DNA of 64,000 bases from Ophioderma brevispina (Eukaryota; Echinodermata; Ophiuroidea; Amphilepidida; Ophiodermatidae). Each line of letters begins with the position of its first letter. The stretch's first letter is position 1. Positions 55,437 through 64,000 of the stretch are shown piece by piece. A model generated the notes under the pieces. It was given only the letters and a program-made list of their open reading frames with translations, had not been told where the DNA came from and made no database searches. The translations under genes and the position numbers were made by a program. Location of the stretch: positions 1 through 64,000 of the forward strand of contig JAMKCH010001598.1 in the NCBI GenBank assembly GCA_023653785.1, read 5' to 3'.

Positions 55437-55703
55437 TACATTTAGCCTACCCCATCTACACCATACGTCATGTTGTGTACCCACGCAAAAGGCCCAAACA
55501 AGGGTGTCTAGAGTTCCAGTGCTGGTGTGGATGTTAACGTAAGGTAATCCACACTTTCCACTGAGTTCTGGTTTAAGTTTGACGCTTGCCTTTACACCGT
55601 CTCTCTTTTGGGCTTGGAGATTGGACGTACGATGTCGACTTCTTCAAGGATTTCAGGTGGAAGACTCCATGGACATTTACATTGAATAAACTGTTGGAAG
55701 ATC
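55437..55703 (+). CDS. Repeat-protein gene, module A exon, repeat 4 (frameshifted)
   Basis: The acceptor is TTTTTTCCCAG and the donor GATC|GTAAGT. Reading across frames: ECPTTFSLPHLHHTSC, CLEFQC, VDVNVR, STLSTEFWFKFDACLYTVS, then WTYDVDFFKDFRWKTPWTF and TLNKLLEDR. The core CLxxxCCVDVxV and F(D)ACxYTVSLGLG(D)W match the clean A module. A missing T in TGCTGG would restore the CC pair. It is longer than the clean A exon (267 versus 213 nt). The end differs too (TLNKLLEDR in place of WG). At least two indels. Confidence 0.65.
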
Positions 55704-57347
55704 GTAAGTGACTCATTTGTTTTGAACGAACTTATAACCCATGTGGCAGAGAAATGTTTCAAGCTGATAAATCATATTTAGGTTAAAAATTTGGACTATG
55801 TGTACTTAGTAGACGCAGTGCAAGAGTACGCTTACAGATAAAAAAGCCATGCATTTCTATAAGCAATTCCATGATTTGCGCCATTTTATAATATCACTAT
55901 TCACGACAGACAAAAATCTTGTCAGATCCTTATAAAAACAAATTTTGCTTGCTTTTTTTGTGGCATAGGCCACCACATTCTTGTGTCCAACTTAGCCAGG
56001 AGCAAGTTATTTCATTTGTTCTAGTATGTTTTCAAGTAACACTGCCCCACTGGGCATCATTTTTCAGTATGAAGCTGAGTTAATAGATAAGCTTAAGATT
56101 ACATCTACTGTATGTTCAATAAAATTGAGAATTGGTCTTTAGTATTCCTGTCGTAAAAGCATACATTCATCCTCTCCCCAGTCCGTATAACACCATGTGA
56201 AAATTTGAGTTGGTTGTGCTTGGACTCTGCGTAATATGGTATGATGTACCCCCAACAGCATGTATTAATGGATGGTAACTGCCCGCCTCCATTATTGTGC
56301 AGTAATGTGGGAATTTTCCCTAAACTTTAAAGGTCTCAGCAAGTTGCAGCGAGCAACAATACGAATGTTAAAATGTGTGTTGAGTTCAAAAGTCTGGCAT
56401 TAAAAGATAAAAAAATTGTGAAAGTTTGTGATGTTTGGGGTTGTCGCACCCACGGTGAAACAAAATTAAAATTACCTTTGTCTTTGTTACTTTGGATATG
56501 CTAGTGACTGTTGGAAGGGAAATCGTGCTGTCAATTCAAAAATGTTATGTTTACATTTAGGGCAAGTATTTTGCAGTGGTGGCTGCCCCATTGGGCAAGC
56601 AAAAAAACAACAAAAAAACATGCACAATTATTGTATCACGCTCATGCACTAATAAAAAACTATGATGCCCCAGCAATTTGCACGTGAGAATAGTACCAGT
56701 GAAAAACATCTATATCACCAGTGAAAAACACTTATATCAAGCAACTATTTAGAGTTGTCCAACTATTGTTAAAGGGATTAGCGCGATAATGCAAGAGAAT
56801 CAAAAAATGTGGAAATGCATTTTTTTAACTTACAATCAGGGATAAGTGTGTACAATTCCAATAACGGCTTTAATGTAGAAAACAAACCACCAAATAGTGA
56901 AAAAAATGAAGTATTTGAGGAAATTTGTCATACCGTTCTCCCTCCCCAAATAGACATATAGCGATGGCATTGAAAATCTACAATAAAAACAGATGCTGTG
57001 TTTATACGTATAGAATAACAAAGATTCAATAATGATTGTGTTTGAAGTAAAAAAAACTTTGGTAGATCATGGTGCACAAATCACACTTAAATCTGGGATA
57101 TTCACAGGAAAGCCTTTTTGATCTCGAGTAGAATTTTGATTACGCACGTATAGAAAAATTACAGAATCAGATGATAAAAAGTACTGCCTTTTTTTAAGAA
57201 TGGATTTCAAAGCCAACCACTTGCAGGTTAGATTCGCAAGTCCATGCCAGTAACAAAAATACACCAAAAAGAAAAATTTTGATGATTTTTGATGTTTCGG
57301 ATTAGCAAATCGCTGCTTATCCCTTAATTCGTTCTCATTGGTTTCAG
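55704..57347. other. Intron, nothing recognised
   Basis: AT-rich sequence without recognised elements. 56836-57267 frames lack support. Confidence 0.4.
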
Positions 57348-57591
57348 ATTTACGGTCGAGAAACTGACCAAACCAGTTTCAAGCTGTGGGTGGATCTCAA
57401 ATTGTCTATCCAGGAAAAAAGCGTTACATATACTACTATCTTTGATGGCACAGAGATTACAAAATCCACTGGTAACCTAACAACAGTTGCATACCTTGCT
57501 GGTGATGGACGTTGCTGGATTTGACACGACCTCAATTCTCGAGTGACATCGGAAGCACAGGATGTGCTATTGAGGAGGTGTAGGCCTAGAT
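57348..57591 (+). CDS. Repeat-protein gene, fused module B/C exon, repeat 4 (frameshifted)
   Basis: Acceptor TTGGTTTCAG. The frame reads YGRETDQTSFKLWVDLKLSI, QEKSVTYTTIFDGTEITKST and NLTTVAYLAGDG (the LPGDG-like B/C junction). A second frame then gives QFSSDIGSTGCAIEEV before a GTAAGT donor. Modules B and C occupy a single exon, as in repeat 5 (62531), unlike repeats 2 and 3. The Cys pattern of B is less well kept. One or two indels. Confidence 0.5.
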
Positions 57592-58267
57592 GTAAGTATT
57601 AGGGATACTTGTGGAAGTTTATTATCATGGAACACAAATGGCTTAACCCAAACAGAAGGCCAAACGCAAAGGATGTTGCACTTTCCTGTTTGAATGCCTT
57701 ATATACTAAACAAATGAAAGAATCCTTGCAATATTAGAGATGATGTGACATCAAGTTTACAAACACCAAGATAGCATTTGGTGTAGGACATGTGAGAGGT
57801 GCAAAGAATATGCCCATGCAGCTATAGCATCAATAGCCTTAACGTTAATTGAATGAGTGTAATTTTAAAAGCACAAGTCCCTCATAGTAGGTGGGGCTGC
57901 ATACTGACATAGCATATTCCATCAATATCCCAATGTTCGGCATTGCCGATTTTTGTTTGTCAAAGCTTATCAAATATCTGTGTAATGAGAGATTTAAAAT
58001 TTTAAACTATTTTTTTACCACATCAATATAGAAATTCTGGTATTTAAATGGGCCCAAATTCAGGATATTATGACATTACATTCATTTTTACCTGTCATAA
58101 GTGAAATTTAGGCAATTGATTTAATGAAATAAATTGGAAACTTTGGGAAATTGAAAATAGGGGAATTTTTTTAGAGCATAGCAGTAAGCACAGGACGTGG
58201 AGAACAACGAGTATAGAGGGACCTCCAATCTGGCTTCATAATATGTATTGTTTTATTTTTGTTTCAG
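57592..58267. other. Intron, nothing recognised
   Basis: AT-rich intronic sequence, no element identified. Confidence 0.4.
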
Positions 58268-58326
58268 CAATACATCATCAATGGGTAGTGTGTGTGATCT
58301 TGAGTTACAGATGTACAAGAAAACAG
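58268..58326 (+). CDS. Repeat-protein gene, possible module C second part, repeat 4
   Basis: After an acceptor (TTTTTGTTTCAG) one frame reads NTSSMGSVCDLELQMYKKT to a GTAAGC donor. Size, single Cys and position between C and A exons match the small exon at 52451. Sequence similarity is weak. Confidence 0.4.
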
Positions 58327-60496
58327 TAAGCAATGAAACAGTGAAATCATTAATGAAATATGACATTCACTTCAAAAGCATTTCTCTGATTTTACATAAA
58401 ACTTGGATATAAAAGAGTCTTTGATAACTTAATATAATAATGTATAGATACAAATACTACATGTATGCTACAATAGTCAAGTCAAAGTCAAGGGAAACAC
58501 ATAAGATGTTAGTGGATTTCAAGTGGCTGCATTTTCTCCTTATTTTTTTTGTTCAATTTCTTTTCCGCACAAATCAACTTTAGTCAACATGAGCATGAAC
58601 AGTTTGAACCTTAGCCTTGATCAAGGCTGTCTGCTAAGAACCGACAAACTTGTTATTTTCCACACTGTACTGCATAATTAACATTTATTCTCAATTATTT
58701 TGAACATTGTGTTTTCAGGTTTGAAATCAGTGCTTTAGCATTTTTTAGGGCAACCCTCTCTAGAAAATGATTAAATAAAAAAAAAAAGTGGTACACTGCT
58801 TGGTGGTCTGTTGTGCACACTGGTTGGATCCAGGATCCTACAAGTCTAGGTATAAAACCACAAACACCTGTTGTGGTCAGGTGCAGTGGTTGTGCTACTC
58901 AGAGCAACAACCTTGATTACGTTGCTTTGTGGTTTTAACCTTTCCTGTATAAAACTCCTATCAAATTTTTGCAAATGCAGAAAAAGCCAGACAGACTGAA
59001 CAAGGCGCTCTGCCTGAGTTGAACTTATTGAACTCGCTAGTGGAAGCATGGAACATAGGCCAGGTGAAATTGGAGACCTCAAATTAGGTGCTTAATAGAG
59101 TGAATTCTTGCCATTTTTTAGTTTTAGGGAGGGGGGATATGCTCCATTCCTTTATATATGATGACATTATTTATATCAGATGTGTGAACCAATGAATGAA
59201 GTTGGTAGAGTGCCTTGAACAAGGCTATTTGAACCTTTGAAACCTAATTCTGATAACATAAATGAAATGTTTTCACTAATTGTAGGGATTTGCTCTTCAG
59301 TTTTAACATTTATTTTTTTTTTCTTTTTTTTTCTTTTCAATTTTTTACGGAAAAAAGCATGCTAGACACATACATGCTACAAAACAAATGGATGTACAAC
59401 TTTTAGACTTATAACCATTTGTTTTTGTCCAAATAATAAAATCAAATTTTTATTATCCTTGGCCCCCTGCGGCTTTAGCCAGAAGGGAAATTTTGCTCTA
59501 GGAGATTCTGTCTTCGACATTGGCTTCTGTCTCCACAAAGAAGTTCTTGCACTATTATTACCCACATTCCTCATCCAATAAACGATTTGCACGATCCCCA
59601 TAATGCATCCTGTGAAGTGCCCATTTCCATCCGGGAACTTGTACCAGAGTTAAAGTTTACAAAAAAATTCTGTTGTTAGTTCGCATTGCCGGACAGTGCC
59701 TTTTTAAGTTAATCTTACAGAAATGTAGAAGAATATCATAGGAACAAAGAACAACCGAGGCACTGATGTTGAAATTTATGACAATATGTGGCATTTTCGA
59801 TCATAGCCGTGCCCTAATTGTCATCAGTCGGACGATTACACAACATTTACATCCAGTTGTGCAACGTCACATACAAGGTAGTTTTCTAGTAGTCAATAAT
59901 ATACACTGTAAACCATTATGTTTTAGCTGACTTGAGGCTGGTACAAATTCCCAGATGGAAATGGCAACTTCATGGAATTGCATTATGGGGATTGTTCAAA
60001 TCGTCTTTTTCAGTACTTTCACCTTCAGTAGATAAACACTAATTAACATATCGTAGGTCAAAGGTCAAATCTATGAAAATATACTTTCATGTTTCATGTT
60101 ACTAATCCCTTGATGCAGGTGAAAACAGCTTTAACCTTCCAAACAGCTTACGCATACAAATGACCAATTAATTTCTATTACTGGTTCAAAAGAATCACTG
60201 ACACAAGGCTTATCTGGGTTGTACATGGTTTGACCTCTGATGCCCCTATGTGACGTGGCCCTTTTAGGGATATGTCCCTTGCCAGGGGAGATATTACAGT
60301 TTGATAGTGCTTTTATTTCCTGGGGCAGTGACGTCAACATGGATACGCAGGTGTTCTTGCGCAAATGTAAATGCCGGCTTTAAACGCGCGAGTGTGTATG
60401 CCACGCTTTCTAGAAATGCTTGTGATTTAATATTGCACTGACTTCCTGATGGAGGAAGTGATAATGCATGTAGCCAGTATTTTCTTTGATTTACAG
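58327..60496. other. Intron, nothing recognised
   Basis: AT-rich with T-rich simple sequence near 59310-59345. No element with clear borders. Confidence 0.4.
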
Positions 60497-60712
60497 GGTG
60501 TCCCACCTGCCGCTGCCATCAAACAACAATTTCCTCTCATGTCAATGGGGGCCAAACTGTTATGGACTGAAGTGCGGCCGCTAGCCTCGTGGGGGCCTTT
60601 TCGTGTCCCCATAGTGTCTCAGTGTCTTGGATTCATGTGACCATCACGGACCTCGGTCTGGGAACTTGGGTGAGGAGAAATTCACATGGACCTTTCTGTT
60701 GAAACACACAAG
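60497..60712 (+). CDS. Repeat-protein gene, module A exon, repeat 5 (frameshifted)
   Basis: The acceptor is TTGATTTACAG and the donor ACAAG|GTCAGA; the length (216 nt) is compatible with phase 1 at both ends. Reading across frames: HLPLPSNNNFLSCQWGPNCY, GLKCGR, then FRVPIVSQCLGF, TITDLGLGTWV and KFTWTFLLKHTR. LPxxxxxLSCxxxxxCxGxxC and the GLGTW ... FTW(T)F end fit the A consensus and resemble repeat 4 (WTF, TLNKLL). At least two indels. Confidence 0.55.
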
Positions 60713-61130
60713 GTCAGAGTTTGGCAAGAGTGTAGCGAGGCAATAAATATGAGGGCGGTAAAAAAGTTGAAGTTGAAGGTTTGAATTTGAGGGAGGATGT
60801 ACTTCAGAAATCTGAAAAGTGAGGTACCTTTTTTCAAGTATTTGAATCCTGTTTGATACTGTAAGTAGACCTATCTAGAAAATGAAAATATACTGTACTT
60901 GGCCTGTGTATAGTCCCACCTTTTCTAAGCTAAACATACCTTGAAATTGGGGGTGGGATAATGTACAAATCTTGCCCAAAACTGGAGTTTTTTGCATGCG
61001 GGTCATTTCATTTCAAGATTCTCAAATTTGGAACCTGTTGGCCAAATTGGAGAGTACCTTGGGAGAGTGGAGTTGAATCTTCTTTTTTTTTTTTTTTGAA
61101 TGTTTCTTCAACTTGATATGGGGCATGTAA
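60713..61130. other. Intron, nothing recognised
   Basis: Includes a T run at 61082-61097. Confidence 0.4.
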
Positions 61131-61134
61131 TTAA

Positions 61135-61480
61135 AGCCACTATCAGTGATTTATCCGAAAGGTGAAAACATTTGAAATTTGCAGAATAGTTACAAGTGAA
61201 GGATAAGTCTGTAGATGCTAATAAGTTAATTTTCCAAAATGAAGAATTAACAGAAAAGGAAGAAAACGGCAGTGTTCAAAGACACAAATCTCCATTCAAT
61301 TACGTGTTGTAGAAAGTGTACGTTCGGACAATAATGAATAATACCGATTTGTCTGTATTAGGGCGGGTTTGGTCGTATCATCTGCAGGATATGTTAGAAT
61401 ACAATACTAGTTCCAGGATGCAAAATCTGATTTTTTATGATTTTTTTGTTTATCTGATTTATCAAATCACTGATATGGCT
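61135..61480. mobile_element. TTAA-type MITE, copy 2
   Basis: TTAA lies at 61131-61134 and 61481-61484. The ends AGCCACTATCAGTGATTTAT and, inverted, AGCCATATCAGTGATTTGAT are terminal inverted repeats. The interior matches the copy at 4154-4500 (GAAAAGGAAGAAAACGGCAG, CAATTACGTGTTGT, AAAATCTGATTTTTTATGA). Confidence 0.85.
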
Positions 61481-61484
61481 TTAA

Positions 61485-62530
61485 TGAATCAGAAGTAGCA
61501 TTGAAAGTGAAAGGTGATGAAACCAAAACCCCAAATAGTCACAAGAATTGAACCAACCTGCAGTATTTCCATGGTGATCTCTTGAACTATCAACTCATCG
61601 ACCTAATATTTTTTTTATCTAAGCATTGATTTTTCACTTTTGTTCAAATTTACAGGTTTTAAAATAATGGTCCAAAAAGAGGGGTTGTTTGCTCTCTTTA
61701 ATTACACAAGTAGTACCTACAGAATTGTTTATAATGAAAACTTAGTGATTTTTGGCGCCACATCAGAAAAAACATAATATAATATGTTCATATACTCCAA
61801 AATGTATTTTGCCATTTTGACTTCTTAACTACAAATGTTGCAGTTGCACACGCAAGCAGGCCAAGAGGCGAGGTTAGAAGTTGCGAACCCTATGTTAATC
61901 TTGTTACTTTTCTTGCTAATTTGATGTTGTTGCCATTGAAAGTACCCAATTTGAATGTTATTTGTATTGAATTTTTGAATATTCGGTTTAACAAGAGGCA
62001 CTAATGACACATTTGTAAAATAGTGTGCCTCAAGATTTTTTCAAAATTGATATTTTTTGAAGGTTGTATAAAGTTTTATATTATGTGAGCTCTCACCAAA
62101 ATGATATTAAGCCACAATCGAACCCTTATGGGTAAACAAAAAAAAACTCCGGACGACATTATTCAGCAGGATACGGAGAAATGGCCGTTTTAATGCAAGA
62201 AAAAAATACACCAGAGTTATTTCCATGGTAGGCACCTGTTTTAACGGGTCTGTGCACCATTTGAGTTTTTAATATCAATGGTATGGAGATCTATGATATT
62301 CATGTAACTAAATTGTGGTTTTTAATTATGGCAAACTGAGAGCTGGCCTACAATTACCTGATGCTTTAGCCTGCTATCTTTTTGGGTTATGTTGTTTTTA
62401 TGGGTATTAATAAGCTTCTTCCAATGGCTGAATATCTTTTGAAGCAATTGAATTCTATTTGCAAAATTCAGTGCCGCACAAATTTTGAATTTTTTCAGTG
62501 GTATTCTACATGCTCTACTTTGAATTTCAG
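61485..62530. other. Intron, nothing recognised
   Basis: AT-rich sequence. No repeat borders or coding recognised. Confidence 0.4.
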
Positions 62531-62773
62531 ATACACAGTAACACAGACCCAAAATTCAGGCTACACGATAGACTTAGACATCAGTATATGCATTGATGGA
62601 GTCTGCGGTTTTTTCTTCATGCCTATAATGGCTTGGTGCAGTGATTGATCCCTGCGATGATGAAGTGGTTTTACCTTGCCGGGTCAGGTGGGGTTCAGAG
62701 GCTACTTGGAACCATCACCGGAGATCCAACTGATGACAATAAAAATGCAGTGCTGCAGTATTTAGGACTTAAG
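62531..62773 (+). CDS. Repeat-protein gene, fused module B/C exon, repeat 5 (frameshifted)
   Basis: Acceptor TTTGAATTTCAG, donor CTTAAG|GTAAGT. Three frames give YTVTQTQNSGYTIDLDISIC and IDGVC (module B: LDxSxCxDGxC), VIDPCDDEVVLP (module B third Cys and LP), then GSGGVQRLLGTITGDPTDDN and KNAVLQYLGLK (module C helix). The donor is phase 0 as after C in repeat 3, so a second C exon and further repeats probably lie beyond. No such exon was recognised before the window ends. Confidence 0.6.
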
Positions 62774-63529
62774 GTAAGTGGGAAATGAAAACTATGGACT
62801 CAGACCGATTCCAAAAAGGTGTTGGCAAGTTGAAACAGTTATCTACTGAAGAGTGAGGTAGATAGGGGATATATTTGAAAATGTGGTAAAGCATCAAATT
62901 TGTGGATATTATACCAGCATTTCTTAAGGCATTGCACTTTATTTAGTTTGCTACAGTCCCTGTCAAGGATGTATATATACGTATTTCAATATCTTGAATC
63001 ATGATTGGTTAAAAGTGAACCACATGATCAAAAATATAAAGATACCACATTCGCAGAAAAAGACTATTACGGCTCTTCAAAAGAACTATTCGTCCTGAAA
63101 AGAGATTATTATACGGCTCTCAAAGAACTATTTACGGCTCCAAAAAAGACTTTTTACGGCTTCCATTTAGCACAATGTCAAGCCCTGTGTAGCATGATAA
63201 TCAAAAACAAATTGTCAACATGGATACAGACGAAATGCAGTGAGTACGGTAAGGCTACAAATCAGCAAGGATTCAGCCGCTGTTAAGTGATCAAGAATGA
63301 CAAATGTGAACACTAAAAAGCGATTTAGAACAGCCTGGGTTGAGAACATCAATGGCCACCTAACAGCCACACACTGTTGTTGGGAGCTCCAGCCAAACAT
63401 ATTTTAGTGACCTCTCAGCTAAGCTAATTGCTCAAAAGTTGGAAATAACATCAAATGAAGACAGTGAACATATGTTGAGCTGTTTGAATTAAATAAAGTA
63501 AGAGGCCCATTTGAGAGGAAAAACAGTGG
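62774..63529. other. Intron, possible 5' part of a LINE
   Basis: Contains short tandem words (ACGGCTCTCAAAAGA-like, 63065-63160). No supported exon. Confidence 0.35.
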
Positions 63530-64000
63530 ATGGCACCATTTCATCTCGTCGAAAAGTAAACGGAAGCATAAACGTGGAGATACTGGACCGGCTCATTCGG
63601 TAGAAATACCAAGCGTGCTGATATACAGAAAAAGGAGGAATTTGAACAATTCGTTCAGGTCAAATTAACAGAATTAAAGAGAACCAAATTTCATGTACAG
63701 AGAAATTGCAAGGAGTTTTGAGGAGTCGTGAACTTTGAATGTAAGCGTACTTCAGATTTGGAAACTAAATCGGAGCTATGCAACAGAAAGTGGTAGAAAT
63801 TGACCGTAAAGTTACCAGTCACGCAGCCATGTTGGCAAAAATTGAGCGGAGGAGACAAGATTAGAACGTTTCAAAGCGTTAATACTTTCGCCTCATTGGG
63901 GCTACCCGAGACATCTAAGAATCCTATGGAAGTTGAACGTTCTCATCGAGATGTCGACAAGAGGTAGCTTGGAAAACCACGCAGGGACCCGCGCCATGGC
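63530..64000 (+). pseudogene. LINE ORF1-like (coiled coil plus RNA-binding) fragment, runs off the window
   Basis: Across frames the + strand gives a basic start (RKRKHKRGDTG), a coiled coil (EFEQFVQVKLTELKRT, then QKVVEIDRKVTSHAAMLAKI) and then TFASLGLPETSKNPMEVERS, HRDVDKR and KPRRDPRHG. The order coiled coil, then (R)LxGLPE, then VERxHR, then RPR is that of L1-type ORF1 proteins, which bind retrotransposon RNA. Several frameshifts indicate a decayed copy. It continues past 64000. Confidence 0.6.

Overview
The window is eukaryotic. It shows spliced exons with AG/GT borders, long AT-rich introns, no operons, and many transposon remnants: DIRS-type and LINE retroelements, tRNA-derived SINEs, and TTAA- and hAT-type MITEs. 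The repeat profile and gene style suggest a marine invertebrate, possibly an echinoderm- or hemichordate-like deuterostome. I cannot name the species from sequence alone.

Layout. Positions 1-0.8 kb hold a ~160-bp satellite-like tandem repeat carrying AGGTCA direct repeats. Positions 1.4-3.4 kb hold weak candidate exons of an unidentified Pro/Gln-rich gene, ending in a plausible terminal exon. A TTAA-type MITE lies at 4.15 kb. Positions 7.2-14.0 kb are a decayed DIRS-like (tyrosine-recombinase) retrotransposon with inverted terminal repeats and an internal complementary region. Positions 15.4-19.6 kb carry exons of a gene for an unidentified basic, probably coiled-coil protein. Positions 21.1-29.05 kb are a second DIRS copy, interrupted by anomalous purine-rich tracts.

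From 29.1 kb to at least 62.8 kb the + strand carries the most interesting locus: a large multi-exon gene built from at least five repeats of a three-module unit. Module A is Cys-rich (SLPxL ... DSCLGxxCC ... DACxYxL ... W ... WG). Module B ends in ...C...LPG. Module C is a short helical segment resembling FVQQVG. The clean exons are phase-1/phase-1 symmetric, and both clean B exons are exactly 207 nt. I know of no assignable domain name for this unit. Several exons carry frameshifts, so either the assembly has residual indels or parts of the gene are decayed.

The introns are full of mobile DNA: LINE fragments (46.1-47.0 and 47.6-49.15 kb), SINEs sharing a LINE 3' tail, a hAT MITE with an 8-bp target duplication, a MITE inside a minisatellite, a MITE inside a LINE, and an unusual TTAA-punctuated interleaved inverted-repeat array at 53.9-54.6 kb. 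The window ends inside a LINE ORF1-like coding remnant.
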